DNA of 64,000 nt from positions 1-64,000 of the forward strand of contig NZ_JAAMRF010000002.1 in the NCBI RefSeq assembly GCF_013522725.1. Direction: 5' to 3'. The notes under the pieces were generated by a model. The model was given only the letters and a program-made list of their open reading frames with translations, did no database searches and had not been told where the DNA came from. Positions 10,384-21,600 of the stretch are shown in pieces. The DNA comes from Stutzerimonas azotifigens. Its GTDB lineage: Bacteria; Pseudomonadota; Gammaproteobacteria; Pseudomonadales; Pseudomonadaceae. The stretch's first letter is position 1. Every line of letters starts with the position of its first letter. A program made the position numbers and the translations under genes.

Positions 10384-11205
10384 ATGGATATGAATTACCT
10401 GATCGACCTTTCCGAAACCTGGCTTCCCCTCGCGCTGCAATACGGGGCCCAGGTGACCCTGGCATTGCTGACGCTGATGATCGGCTGGTGGCTGATCAAT
10501 GCGCTCAACGCCCGGATCGGCGGTTTGCTGCAACGGCGCAGCGTGGATCCGACCCTGCACGGGTTCGTCGGCAGTCTGGCCGGTATCCTGCTCAAGGGGC
10601 TGCTGCTGATCAGCGTGGCCTCGATGGTGGGGGTCGAGACCACCTCGTTCATCGCGGTGATCGGCGCCGCCGGCCTGGCGGTTGGCCTGGCGTTGCAGGG
10701 CAGCCTGGCGAACTTCGCCGGTGGCGTGCTGATTCTGCTGTTCCGCCCGTTCAAGGTCGGCGACTGGATCGAGGCGCAGGGCGTGGCTGGCACCGTCACC
10801 TCGATCCAGATCTTCCATACCACTCTCAAGACCGGCGATGCCAAGACGGTGATCGTGCCCAACGGCAGCCTCTCCAACGGCAATATCACCAATTTTTCCC
10901 GTGAGCCGCGGCGGCGTGCGGAGATCAACCTTGGGATCGACTATGGCAGCGATATCAAGCTCGCGCGCCAGGTGTTGCTGGAGATTGCCAGCGAAGACGA
11001 ACGGGTGCTCGACGATCCGGCGCCCGAGGTGTTCGTGACAGGGCTGGGCGACAGTGCGGTAAACCTGTCGTTGCGGATCTGGGTGGCGACACCCGACTTC
11101 TGGCCCGTGACCTTTGCCTTCACCGAGCAGGCCAAGGAGCGTCTCACCGCCGCGGGCGTGGGCATTCCGTTCCCGCAGCGGGTGGTGCATCTGGTACAGA
11201 ACTGA
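10384..11205 (+). CDS. mscS: Small-conductance mechanosensitive channel, MscS family
   Basis: A 273-residue inner-membrane channel that releases solutes on hypo-osmotic shock. Three transmembrane helices are followed by the highly conserved pore helix and turn (GAAGLAVGLALQGSLANF, then GGVLILLFRPFKVGDWI) and the cytoplasmic beta and alpha/beta domains (VPNGSLSNGNITNFS). The length matches compact MscS proteins. AGGAG at 10367-10371 precedes several possible starts; ATG at 10384 is 12 bases away, TTG at 10375 is too close and ATG at 10390 is further. Convergent with ampG. Confidence 0.93.
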   Translation: MDMNYLIDLSETWLPLALQYGAQVTLALLTLMIGWWLINALNARIGGLLQRRSVDPTLHGFVGSLAGILLKGLLLISVASMVGVETTSFIAVIGAAGLAVGLALQGSLANFAGGVLILLFRPFKVGDWIEAQGVAGTVTSIQIFHTTLKTGDAKTVIVPNGSLSNGNITNFSREPRRRAEINLGIDYGSDIKLARQVLLEIASEDERVLDDPAPEVFVTGLGDSAVNLSLRIWVATPDFWPVTFAFTEQAKERLTAAGVGIPFPQRVVHLVQN

Positions 11206-11215
11206 GGCATTGCGC

Positions 11216-11256
11216 CTGACATGAAAACGCCGGCGTAAGCCGGCTTTTTCATGTCA
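11216..11256. terminator. Bidirectional terminator between mscS and ampG
   Basis: A long inverted repeat CTGACATGAAAA ... TTTTTCATGTCAG encloses the GC stem GCCGGC / GCCGGC. It has a T run on the plus side and an A run on the minus side, so it can end both convergent genes. The end of the ampG coding sequence is part of it. Confidence 0.85.
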
Positions 11257-12972
11257 GATACGCTCGCTTGCCGGGTCGGCGCTGTTCGGTTCGGCATCGA
11301 GGCGGCTACGTTTCCACTGCCAGGCGATCAGGACCAGGGTCGGCACGCCCAGCAGTGCGGTGACCAGGAAGAAGTCGCTGTAGCCGAGGGTCTCGACCAT
11401 GACCCCAGAGTAGCCCCCGATCAGACGCGGCAGCAGCATCATCAACGAGCTGAGCAGCGCATATTGAGTAGCCGAGAACTTGAGGTTGGTCAGGCTCGAC
11501 AGGTAGGCGACGAACGCCGTGGAGGCGAGCCCGGCGCTGAAGTTGTCGCAGGAGATGGTGATCACCAGCATCTGCAGATTGGCACCCATGCCCGCCAGCA
11601 CCACGAACATCAAGTTGGTGGCGGCGGAGGCCAGACCGCCGATGAAAAGAATCGGCAGGATGCTGAAGCGCACGATGAGCAGACCGCCAAAGGCTGCGCC
11701 GAGCAAGGTCATTACCAGCCCGAACAGCTTGCTGACGCTGGCGATCTGGTCCTTGGTGAAACCCTGATCGATGTAGAAGACGTTGGCCATCACCCCCATC
11801 ACCGTATCGGACATCCGGTAAGTGGCGATCAGGCCCAGCAGCAGCAAGGCCTGCCAGCGATAGCGAAGAATGAAGTCGGTGATCGGCGTCAGCACCGGCC
11901 CCATGAGGATGCGCCCCGGCCCCGACAGGCAGCCCATGCAGATCAGCAGATACATGGTGCCGCGCGGCCAGTAGCCACCGAAGTAGGACTTGAACATGCC
12001 GCCAGTGGCCACCAGCAGGATGATCAGCAGGATCACCGAGACGGCCTGATGGACGAAGTCGAAGTGGGTTGGCCGCTGGCGCTGCTTGGCCTGACCCAGC
12101 ATCTGGCGTACCGGTACCAGCAGTGTCAGGCCCACCGGCGACAGGGTTCCGATGATGAACAGCGCGTAAAGGGTCGCGCGCGGCCAGGCCTGGGCGATCA
12201 GCGCGTTGATCATGGCCGGTACGGAAATCAGCAGCACCAGCAGCAATCCGACCGCCGCCAACTGGTGGTTGAAGCTGTGTCGGGACGGGCTGCTGGGCAG
12301 CGGAGGGCCGACCTCTGGCTCGCGGATGACCAGGCTGGTGATCAGACCAGGGATGATCAGCAGCGCGAAGACGATATAGGTAACAGTCCAGGCACCTTGT
12401 TGATAGTCGACGCGGCTCGAGCCCAGCCACTCGGCGAGGAACAGCGCGCCGGCGCTGGCCAGCAGCATGGCGATGCGATAGCCGGTCATGTAGGTGGCGG
12501 CGAGCGTGGCCTGAAGCTTGTCCTCGGCGATTTCCAGACGGTAGGCGTCGATCGCGATGTCCTGGGTCGCTGACGCAAAGGCGACTGCCACGGCAAGGGC
12601 GATCAGCAGCGTGAGGTGGGTTTGCGGGTTGCACAGCGCCATGCCGATCAGGCCGACGGCGATCACCAGCTGAGAAAGCACGAGCCAAGAGCGACGGCGG
12701 CCCAGGCTGCCGATCCAGGGGAGCCGCCACTGGTCGAGCATCGGCGACCAGACCCATTTGAAGGCATAGGCCAGGCTGATCCAGCTGGCGAACCCGATCG
12801 TCTCGCGCGAAACGCCTGCCTCGCGCAGCCAGACCGACAGCGTCGAGAATACGAGGACGGCGGGCAGGCCGGCAGCGAAACCCAGCAACAGCAGCGCAAG
12901 GCTGGCGGGGCTGGCATAGGCGGCGAGGGCGTCGCGCCATGATTCACGGGACATACGGCGGAGATCTGTCAT
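11254..12972 (-). CDS. ampG: AmpG-like muropeptide permease
   Basis: A 572-residue major-facilitator protein with about 14 predicted membrane helices. It imports GlcNAc-anhydro-muropeptides from the periplasm for cell-wall recycling, which also feeds AmpR-controlled beta-lactamase induction. The N-terminal AmpG pattern is clear (LLLGFAAGLPAVLVFSTLSVWL and WSPMLDQ), followed by SATQDIAIDAYRLE. The length fits the long pseudomonad AmpG form. Its position next to MscS and YajQ genes matches the order I recall in P. aeruginosa. The ribosome binding site is weak at both candidate starts (12972 and 12954). Confidence 0.9.
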   Translation of the reverse strand: MTDLRRMSRESWRDALAAYASPASLALLLLGFAAGLPAVLVFSTLSVWLREAGVSRETIGFASWISLAYAFKWVWSPMLDQWRLPWIGSLGRRRSWLVLSQLVIAVGLIGMALCNPQTHLTLLIALAVAVAFASATQDIAIDAYRLEIAEDKLQATLAATYMTGYRIAMLLASAGALFLAEWLGSSRVDYQQGAWTVTYIVFALLIIPGLITSLVIREPEVGPPLPSSPSRHSFNHQLAAVGLLLVLLISVPAMINALIAQAWPRATLYALFIIGTLSPVGLTLLVPVRQMLGQAKQRQRPTHFDFVHQAVSVILLIILLVATGGMFKSYFGGYWPRGTMYLLICMGCLSGPGRILMGPVLTPITDFILRYRWQALLLLGLIATYRMSDTVMGVMANVFYIDQGFTKDQIASVSKLFGLVMTLLGAAFGGLLIVRFSILPILFIGGLASAATNLMFVVLAGMGANLQMLVITISCDNFSAGLASTAFVAYLSSLTNLKFSATQYALLSSLMMLLPRLIGGYSGVMVETLGYSDFFLVTALLGVPTLVLIAWQWKRSRLDAEPNSADPASERI

Positions 12973-12996
12973 GAATGGGACACGAAGACGCGCACT

Positions 12997-13380
12997 CTAA
13001 CCGCTGTGCTCCGTCGAAAGCCAGCCGTGCCGACGCACGTCCACCCGGTCGTTGACGATGGTCACTCCTTCGGCGCGCAAGCGCGCCCGCTGCTCCTGTC
13101 CCGAGCGTGTGCCGGCTGGCAGGCTGAGGCGGCCACCCGCCGCAATGACCCGGTGCCAGGGAAGGCTGGTGCCCTCGGGCAGTTGAGACAAGGTGCGCCC
13201 CACCCAGCGCGCGGCGCGACCGAGCCCGGCCATTGCCGCCAGCTCGCCATAGCTGATGACCTTGCCCGGCGGAATCTGCGCCATGGTCAGATAAAGCGCC
13301 GAGCGCCGGCGCTGCGGTTCATCGACTTCGGACAGCTTCAAGCTGTGATCGTCATCGATCTTCTGCATATCTTCGTTCAT
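12997..13380 (-). CDS. Alkyltransferase-like protein (ATL)
   Basis: A 127-residue homologue of the DNA-binding domain of O6-alkylguanine-DNA alkyltransferase. Conserved parts include IPPGKVISYGELAAMAG, RAARWVGRTLS and the active-site region. There the usual PCHRV cysteine motif reads PWHRVI, so it cannot accept an alkyl group. Known ATL proteins bind alkylated bases and hand the lesion to nucleotide excision repair; that role is inferred. ATG 13380 was taken; ATG at 13401 and at 13368 are alternatives, and none has a strong ribosome binding site. It is divergent from the DUF481 gene. Confidence 0.87.
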   Translation of the reverse strand: MNEDMQKIDDDHSLKLSEVDEPQRRRSALYLTMAQIPPGKVISYGELAAMAGLGRAARWVGRTLSQLPEGTSLPWHRVIAAGGRLSLPAGTRSGQEQRARLRAEGVTIVNDRVDVRRHGWLSTEHSG

Positions 13381-13483
13381 GCCGTTGAACTTACCGACCA
13401 TCGGTAGTGTCACTGCTTGCCGAGAATCCGAGCATAGGGATAATGCCTTCCATTTCCATTCCCGAGTCATTTTCAGACCTTCT

Positions 13484-14488
13484 ATGCTAACCAGAACCCT
13501 GCTCTGCGTAACGTTCACCGCCCTGTCATTTCCTTCGCTCGCCGATACCGTATGGTTGAAGAACGGCGACCGTCTTACCGGAAATATCACGCTGCTGGAC
13601 GGTGGCAAGCTGCTCCTGGAAACGAGTTATGGCGGCTCCATTCCGTTGAAGTGGTCCCAGATATCGACGCTGGAAAGCGACCGTGAGCTGCTTATCAAGC
13701 AAGACGACGCCTATGGGCAGATCACCAAGACGATCCAGGCGGGGGAGCCAGGGTACGTGACACTGGTCAACGGCGCCGAGCCGGTCAGGGTCGAGTTGTC
13801 CAGCATCAGCCAGATCATCCAGCCCAAGCCGCTGATCGAAGATTTCACCTGGACGGGCAACGTCGACGTGGCTTTCGATTACAAGCGCGCGGAAAACGAC
13901 AGCGAAGACCACGACGTCGCGCTCAAGACCAGCGCTCGCCATGGGCTGTGGCGCCACAATGCGCAGGCCAAGTACACGCGTGATTCGCGCAACGAGGTGG
14001 AAACCGCGGACAACTGGGAAGCCGAATACGCGCTGGACCGCTTCCTCACCGAGCAGTGGTTCTGGCAGGGACGGGTCGATTACAAGCGCGACAACATCGA
14101 AGAGATCAGCCGCCAGCGTACGCTCGGTACCGGTCCGGGTTACCAGTTCTGGGACAACGAGCTGGGAGCCTTCTCCCTGGCTTCGCTGTTCAACCGTCGT
14201 GACTACGAGTTCGCCGACGGCAGCAGCGACTCCTTCTATGCGGCCACGCTCAAGTGGGATTACAACCGCTTCTTCGCCGGCAAGACCTTCGAGCTCTTCA
14301 CCCATGGCGAAATCGGCAAGCCTCTGGCGAGCGTCGCCGAATACTCGCTCGATGCCCAGGCTGGTCTGCGCTACAAGGTCACCGACTGGGCGTCGCTGAA
14401 CATTCGCGCCGAAAAGGACATCGTCAGTGGTTCGGACCAGGACCTGGACGAGACCCGCTACCTGATGGGCTTCGGTGTCGGCTGGTAG
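13484..14488 (+). CDS. DUF481 family outer-membrane beta-barrel protein
   Basis: A 334-residue exported protein with a signal peptide ending FPSLA before DTVWLKNGDRLTG. The N-terminal 100 residues carry two small beta modules (LKNGDRLTGNI, then LVNGAEPVRVELSSI). The remainder is alternating beta strand typical of DUF481 (YdiY-like) barrels, ending with GFGVGW and a terminal aromatic residue, as in proteins inserted by Bam. The ATG begins the signal sequence; the frame is open 100 bases further without support. The function of the family is not known; E. coli YdiY is acid-induced. A terminator follows. Confidence 0.85.
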   Translation: MLTRTLLCVTFTALSFPSLADTVWLKNGDRLTGNITLLDGGKLLLETSYGGSIPLKWSQISTLESDRELLIKQDDAYGQITKTIQAGEPGYVTLVNGAEPVRVELSSISQIIQPKPLIEDFTWTGNVDVAFDYKRAENDSEDHDVALKTSARHGLWRHNAQAKYTRDSRNEVETADNWEAEYALDRFLTEQWFWQGRVDYKRDNIEEISRQRTLGTGPGYQFWDNELGAFSLASLFNRRDYEFADGSSDSFYAATLKWDYNRFFAGKTFELFTHGEIGKPLASVAEYSLDAQAGLRYKVTDWASLNIRAEKDIVSGSDQDLDETRYLMGFGVGW

Positions 14489-14505
14489 GACGATCGCTGT
14501 ACAAG

Positions 14506-14530
14506 AGCCCCGCCTGGTGCGGGGTTTTTC
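14506..14530 (+). terminator. Terminator of the DUF481 gene
   Basis: Stem CCCCGC / GCGGGG with a CTGGT loop followed by TTTTT, 20 bases after the stop codon. Confidence 0.9.
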
Positions 14531-14687
14531 ATGCCCGGCGATCGGCGCCGGCCTTCGGGATGCGTACGCACAGGTCGTTCGCAAGAGGCTCGACGGCCCT
14601 CGGTCGAATGCGCATGGGCGACACCCCTCCCGAGCCGTTATGCTGAACCTTCTGCTCGACGACGAGCCAAGCGACAGGAGACCGAAT

Positions 14688-15398
14688 GTGAGCGCCGAGG
14701 CCGCAAAGCAAGCCCGACTGTTATTGCTCAAGGAGTACCGTGGCGTGCTCTCTACCCATTCGAAGGCGATGCCCGGCTTCCCGTTCGGCTCGGTGGTGCC
14801 GTACTGCCTGGATGCTCACGGCCATCCGCTGATTCTCATCAGCCGGATCGCACAGCACACCCATAATCTGAAAGCGGACGGTCGTTGTTCGCTGCTGGTC
14901 GGCGAGCGTGGCGCCGAAGACGTCCAGGCAGCGGGAAGATTGACCCTGCTGGCCACGGCCGCGCCGCTCGAGCCTGCCGACATCGACTCGGCTGCGCAGC
15001 TCTATTACCGTTATTTTCCTGAGTCGCGCGACTATCACCGTGCCCACGATTTCGACTTCTGGCGGCTGGAGCCGGTGCGCTGGCGCTACATCGGCGGTTT
15101 CGGTGCCATTCACTGGCTCGACCAGGTGGCCTTGGCCAATCCATTTGCCGGCGAAGCCGAGACGGGCATGGTCGAACACATGAACGCCGACCATGGCGCG
15201 GCCATCGCACATTATGTCGAGCTGGCGGGGCTGCCCACCGAGCCGAGCGCCGAGCTCGCCGGGATCGACAGCGAGGGCTTCCACCTGCGCATTGGCCAGT
15301 CGCTGCACTGGCTGCCGTTCGGCCAGGCGTGCAACAACCCCGGAGCAGTGCGACAGGCGCTGGTGGAACTTGCACGTGCGCCGCGATGGCCAGAGTGA
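14688..15398 (+). CDS. HugZ-like / DUF2470 protein of the split-barrel flavin family
   Basis: A 236-residue protein that combines a pyridoxamine-phosphate-oxidase-like split barrel (THSKAMPGFPFGSVVPYCLD, then ILISRIAQHTHNLKADGR) with a C-terminal DUF2470 domain (MVEHMNADHGAAIAHYVELAG). HugZ proteins bind or degrade haem; that is known for a few members only. The GTG at 14688 was chosen because ACAGGAG lies exactly 7 bases upstream and gives the family-like start VSAEAAKQARLLLL. An ATG at 14640 extends the frame by 16 codons but has no ribosome binding site. It lies between the DUF481 gene and fxsA, as a stand-alone gene. Confidence 0.85.
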   Translation: MSAEAAKQARLLLLKEYRGVLSTHSKAMPGFPFGSVVPYCLDAHGHPLILISRIAQHTHNLKADGRCSLLVGERGAEDVQAAGRLTLLATAAPLEPADIDSAAQLYYRYFPESRDYHRAHDFDFWRLEPVRWRYIGGFGAIHWLDQVALANPFAGEAETGMVEHMNADHGAAIAHYVELAGLPTEPSAELAGIDSEGFHLRIGQSLHWLPFGQACNNPGAVRQALVELARAPRWPE

Positions 15399-15515
15399 CG
15401 ACCTGGCGTCGGGAATAATCCGGTTACAGGCAAATTTGCCCTGCGGGGTTGAATTCATCGGTGGGAGGCGTCACTAACGGAGAATCGGAAGCCGTTCTTC
15501 CGCCAAGGACCATCA

Positions 15516-15968
15516 ATGCGTATCTTCTTCTTTCTTTTTCTGCTGTTTCCGCTGGCTGAGCTGGCGCTGCTGATCAAGGTCGGCAGCTCGATCGGTGTGC
15601 TGGCGACGCTCCTTCTACTGGTTGTCAGTGGCATGGCTGGCATCCTGGTGCTGCGCCTTGCCGGCTTCGCCACCGCCTGGCGCGCCCGCGAACGACTGGC
15701 GCGCGGTGAATTGCCCGAGCGGGAAATGCTCCAGGGTCTTGTCATGGCGATCGGCGGTGGGCTGCTGGTGCTGCCTGGCCTGATCAGCGATGTGGCCGGC
15801 CTGCTGATTCTGTTCCCGCCGACCCGCAAACTGCTGCTGGGCCTCGTCCAGCGCCGCTTCGAGGCTCAGGCACAGCGTCGGCGTGCGTTCGCCGACGACC
15901 TTCAGGCCCGCTCCGGTGCCGAGCGACCCAAAGTCATCGAAGGGGAGTGGGAGCGGCGTGATCGCTGA
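15516..15968 (+). CDS. fxsA: FxsA family membrane protein
   Basis: A 150-residue inner-membrane protein. The family start MRIFFFLFLLFPLAELALLI is followed by a second hydrophobic helix and the conserved GLLVLPGLISDVAGLLILFPP segment, then an arginine-rich cytoplasmic tail. In E. coli FxsA relieves phage T7 exclusion by the F plasmid; its native job is unknown. AAGGA precedes the ATG. It stands directly upstream of groES, an arrangement I recall from other pseudomonads. Confidence 0.93.
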   Translation: MRIFFFLFLLFPLAELALLIKVGSSIGVLATLLLLVVSGMAGILVLRLAGFATAWRARERLARGELPEREMLQGLVMAIGGGLLVLPGLISDVAGLLILFPPTRKLLLGLVQRRFEAQAQRRRAFADDLQARSGAERPKVIEGEWERRDR

Positions 15969-15982
15969 ATCTCCTGCAATTA

Positions 15983-16020
15983 AGGCCGCATGTGGCAATG
16001 CATGTCGGCTTTTTCGTTTT
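15983..16020 (+). terminator. Likely terminator of fxsA
   Basis: An imperfect stem GCCGCATG / CATGTCGGC is followed by TTTTCGTTTTT. It lies between fxsA and the groES promoter. Confidence 0.6.
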
Positions 16021-16043
16021 TCGGATAGAAATTTTTGCCCGAG

Positions 16044-16074
16044 CCCTTGAAATAAACGTGGCAGCCCGCATGTA
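16044..16074 (+). promoter_or_regulatory. Sigma-32 heat-shock promoter of groES-groEL
   Basis: CCCTTGAAA (16044-16052) and CCGCATGTA (16066-16074) are separated by a spacer of about 14 bases. This matches the RpoH consensus (CCCTTGAA, 13-17 bases, CCCCATNTA) with one mismatch in the -10. It lies about 140 bases before groES. No CIRCE repeat was seen. Confidence 0.85.
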
Positions 16075-16215
16075 GCGGTCACCGTAAGGTCTCTGCCGTT
16101 TCGGCAGTCAGTCTTCTGCGGCTTGCCTGGCAAGTCGCAACCGGCACCGCCGGCTTTGCTAACCCGCCGATCAGATGCATCGGCATGGAAACCACTCTAC
16201 TAGGAGAGATCGACA

Positions 16216-16509
16216 ATGAAGCTTCGTCCTCTGCATGACCGCGTCGTGATTCGTCGCAGCGAAGAAGAAACCAAGACCGCAGGTGGCATCGTGCTGCCGG
16301 GTTCCGCTGCCGAGAAGCCGAACCGCGGCGAGATCGTTGCCGTGGGTACCGGTCGCGTGCTGGACAACGGCGAAGTTCGTCCGCTGGCCGTCAAGGTTGG
16401 TGATCAGGTGGTGTTCGGCCCTTACTCGGGTAGCAACACCGTCAAGGTCGATGACGAAGACCTGCTGGTGATGAGCGAGAACGAAATCCTCGCGGTCGTC
16501 GAAGCCTGA
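16216..16509 (+). CDS. groES: Co-chaperonin GroES
   Basis: A 97-residue, 10-kDa chaperonin that forms the heptameric lid of GroEL. The start [18 protein letters not shown], the mobile loop region around [11 protein letters not shown] and the end [11 protein letters not shown] are all canonical, and the length is normal. AGGAGAG lies before the ATG. It is co-transcribed with groEL 48 bases downstream, from the heat-shock promoter. Confidence 0.99.
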   Translation: MKLRPLHDRVVIRRSEEETKTAGGIVLPGSAAEKPNRGEIVAVGTGRVLDNGEVRPLAVKVGDQVVFGPYSGSNTVKVDDEDLLVMSENEILAVVEA

Positions 16510-16557
16510 TTTCGACCCGTCTGCATCACTAAATTTACAGAATTGAGGGATAAGTAA

Positions 16558-18198
<1,641 letters not shown>

Positions 18199-18214
18199 GC
18201 CGACCAGTCGTCAG

Positions 18215-18244
18215 AAAAAACCCCGACTTGTTCGGGGTTTTTTT
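18215..18244 (+). terminator. Terminator of groES-groEL
   Basis: Six A residues, stem CCCCGA / TCGGGG with a 5-base loop, then seven T residues. It begins about 16 bases after the groEL stop. Confidence 0.95.
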
Positions 18245-18405
18245 ATTTCCGCGAGCAGCGGCAAGGCGAATCAGGCAGAGTGTCTGCCTCGTTCGCTCGA
18301 TGTTGCTGGGATGCGCTGCGCCACTCGTCGCCGGAGTGGGCAGGTGTGCGAACTCTGGCCTAGGGTTAGATGACTCATCCATACCGCACATCAAGGGCTT
18401 ACGCC

Positions 18406-18636
18406 ATGAAGCTTGAAATCGCACGAGGTTTGTTTCTGATGGGGGCGCTAGGCGTCGCATCGTTATGTGCTGCTGCGTGGCACGAGCCGGATTCGAGCGT
18501 GGTGAAAGCGAACAATGGCCTGGGTTATTGCCCGGCACCGCCCAGCGTCAGGCTCAAGCAGGCCGATATTCGGCCAGATCAGGATCTTCTGCTGTTCATG
18601 TACAGCCTCTCGCAGGGCATGCGCCCCAGTGGTTGA
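18406..18636 (+). CDS. Small exported hypothetical protein
   Basis: A 76-residue protein with a hydrophobic N-terminal segment (GLFLMGALGVASLCAAAW) that could be a signal peptide or a single membrane anchor. A short polar tail follows with a single cysteine in GLGYCPAPP. I do not recognise a family. The start MKLEIARG was taken because it opens the signal-like sequence; an in-frame ATG 36 bases upstream is less likely. It lies alone between groEL and the mexW terminator. Coding is supported by its own terminator and by a sensible signal sequence, not by known homology. Confidence 0.6.
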   Translation: MKLEIARGLFLMGALGVASLCAAAWHEPDSSVVKANNGLGYCPAPPSVRLKQADIRPDQDLLLFMYSLSQGMRPSG

Positions 18637-18658
18637 GCATTCATTCCTGCGGTGAGTC

Positions 18659-18692
18659 GAAGCGCGGCGCCTTTTCAGGCGCCGCGCTTTTT
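18659..18692. terminator. Bidirectional terminator between small protein gene and mexW
   Basis: A perfect 11-bp stem AGCGCGGCGCC / GGCGCCGCGCT (18661-18671 with 18678-18688) with a 6-base loop is followed by T residues. Both convergent genes end next to it. Confidence 0.88.
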
Positions 18693-21600
18693 TATACGTG
18701 TTCCACGGCAGTGGAGGGGGCGACGTCTGGCTTGGCCAGTAGCGTGTACACCGCCGGCAGCACGAACAAGGTGAACAGCGTGCCGATCGTCATGCCGGTC
18801 GCGATCACCAGGCCTATATCGAATCGGCTGACCGCACCGGCGCCGCTGGCGAGGATCAGCGGCACCATGCCGAACACCGTGGCGGCGGTGGTCATCAGCA
18901 CCGGACGCAGGCGGATCGCGGCGGCTTCCTCGACCGCCTGCCGGCGATCCAGCCCTCGTTCGTGACGCAACTGATTGGCGAACTCGACGATCATGATGCC
19001 GTGCTTGCTGATCAACCCGATGAGCGTGACCAGTCCTACCTGCGTGTAGATGTTCATGCTCGAGAGGCCGAGGAACAGCGGAACCAGCGCGCCGCAGACC
19101 GACAGCGGCACCGTGACCAGGATCACCAGCGGATCGCGGAAGCTCTCGAACTGGGCGGCCAGCACCAGGAAGATGATGGCCAGCGCCAGGGCGAAGGTCA
19201 CGTACAGCGCATTGCCTTCCTGCACATACTGGCGAGCGGCGCCGGCATAGTCGAAGGTGAAGCCCTGCGGAGCTTCTTCCACCGCGATCTGGCGCAGCGT
19301 CTCGATCGCCTCGCCCATGCTGACGATGGGAAAACCCTGGATGGTCGCCGCGTTCAACTGCTGGAACTGCTTGAGCTGGGTCGGCCGCGCCCGGTCATGA
19401 ACGCTGATCAGCGTCGACAACGGCAGCATCTCGCCGCGCCCGCTCCGCACGTAGTAGTTGCTCAGCCAGCCGGGATTGTCGCGATAGGCGCGTTCGACCT
19501 GCGCGATCACCTTGTAGCTGCGGCCTTCGATGGTGAAGCGGTTGATCTCGCCCTCGCCGAGCAGGCTGCTGAGGGTGACACCCAGGTCCTCCATCGATAC
19601 GCCCATCTGCGCCGCCTTCTGGCGGTCGATGTCGACGACGATTTCCGGCTTATCGAAGGCCAGGTCGACATCGAGGAAGGCGAACTTGCCCGACTCTTCG
19701 GCACGCTGGCGAATGCGTTCGGTCACCTGCAGCAGGGTTTCGTAGTCGCTGGCGGTGTTGATCACGAACTGGAAGGGCAGGCCTTCCCCGGTGCCGGGAA
19801 GGGAAGGGAGGTTGAAAGCGAACACCTGCAGCCCTGGAATCGCGTCCAGGCGCTGCTGGACCTCCGGCAATACTTCCATCTGGCTCCGTTCGCGCTCGTC
19901 CCATGGCTTGAGCAGCAGCCCGCCGATACCGCTCTGCACACCGTTGAAGCCATTGATCTGGAACCAGGAGTAGTACTCGGGAAACGTCTTGAACAGCTCA
20001 AGGAACTGGTCGGTGTAGGCGTTGAGGTAATCCAGGTTGGCGGTCTGCGGGGCGCTGGCCATCATGAACACGATGCCCTGGTCTTCCTCGGGTGCCAGTT
20101 CGCTCTTGGTAAATTTGAGCAGGATCGGGATCAGGCAGAGCACCAGCACGGCGAACACCAGCACGACCGGCCGGGTGTCGAGAGTGCCGTGCAGGGCGCG
20201 CTTGTAGCGATCCTTGAGTCGATCGAACAGCACGTCGAGCCGGTGGGCCAGGCCCGAGTCGTTGTTCTGCGGGCGCAGCAGCATCGAGCACATCATCGGT
20301 GAAAGGGTCAGCGCGACGATGCCGGAAATCAGCACGGCACCGGCCAGGGTCAGGGCGAACTCCTTGAACAGCGCCCCGGTGATGCCCTGCAGGAAGCCGA
20401 TCGGCGCATAGACCGCCGCCAGGGTCACCGTCATGGTCACCACCGGCATCGCGATCTCCCGCGCGCCCTCCAGAGCCCCCTGGAACGGCGATTTGCCCTC
20501 CTCGATGTGGCGGTGGATGTTCTCTACCACGACGATCGCGTCGTCCACCACCAGGCCGATGGCGAGCACCATCGCCAGCAGCGTGAGCAGGTTGATGGAG
20601 TAGCCCATCATCTGCATGAAGAACATCACGCCGATCATCGACAGCGGAATGGTCACCAGCGGCACCAGCACCGAGCGAATGGCCCCGAGGAACAGGAACA
20701 CCACGACGATGACGATGAGCACCGCCTCGGCGAGTGTCTTGATCACCTCGTCGATGGAGGCCTGGATGAAGCGGGTGGCATCGTAGGCAATGGTCACCTT
20801 CAGGTTCGGCGGCAGCTGGCTTTCGATCTCCGGCATCACCTTGCGCACTTCCTCGATCACGTCCAGCGGGTTGGCGCTGGGCGTGGCGCGGACGCCGATG
20901 TACACCGATGGGATGCCGTCGAAGGAGCTCACCGCGTTGTAGCTTTCGGCGCCGAGTTCGACCCGGGCCACGTCTCCGAGCAGCACGCGACTGTCGCCCT
21001 CGGTCCTGAGGGGAATCGCGGCGAAGGCTTCGGGCGATTTGAGTTCGGTGCTGGCGTTGATGCTCGTCACCACGTACTCGCCCTTCACCTCGCCGGCGGC
21101 GGAGAGGAAGTTGTAGCGGCGTACCGCATCGTTGACGTCGCCTGCGGTCAGCCCGTAGGCGGCAAGCCTGACCGGGTCTAGCCAGAGGCGCATGGCGAAG
21201 ACCTGGTTGCCGAGAATCTCCGCCGCGGCCATGCCCGGCAGGGTCGCGAGCTTGGGCTGGATGACACGGGAGAGGTAATCGGTGATCTGCGGATTGCTCA
21301 TCGTGTCGCTGTAGAAGCTGATGTACATCAGCGCGGTGGAATCGGCGGCCTGCTTGTTCAGCACCGGGTCTTCGGCATTCTGCGGCAGCTGGTTCTTCAC
21401 CGAATTGGCCTGGCTGAGCAGCTCGGTGTACAGGCGGTCGGTGTCCGCGCCGATGCGCGCGTAGACCGAGATCACCGAGGCGTTCTGCTGGCTGACCGAG
21501 GTCATGTAGTCCACGCCCTCGGCGCTGGCCAGGCTCTGTTGAAGCGGCTGGGTTATATAGCCCTGGATGGTCTCGGCATTCGCGCCGGGGTAGGCGGTGG

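Noticed and set aside
11306..12940. A 544-codon frame on the minus strand in another phase of ampG, and a 440-codon frame on the plus strand (11251-12573)
   Set aside because: The ampG frame matches a known permease along its full length; the others are arginine/proline- or glutamine-rich shadows.
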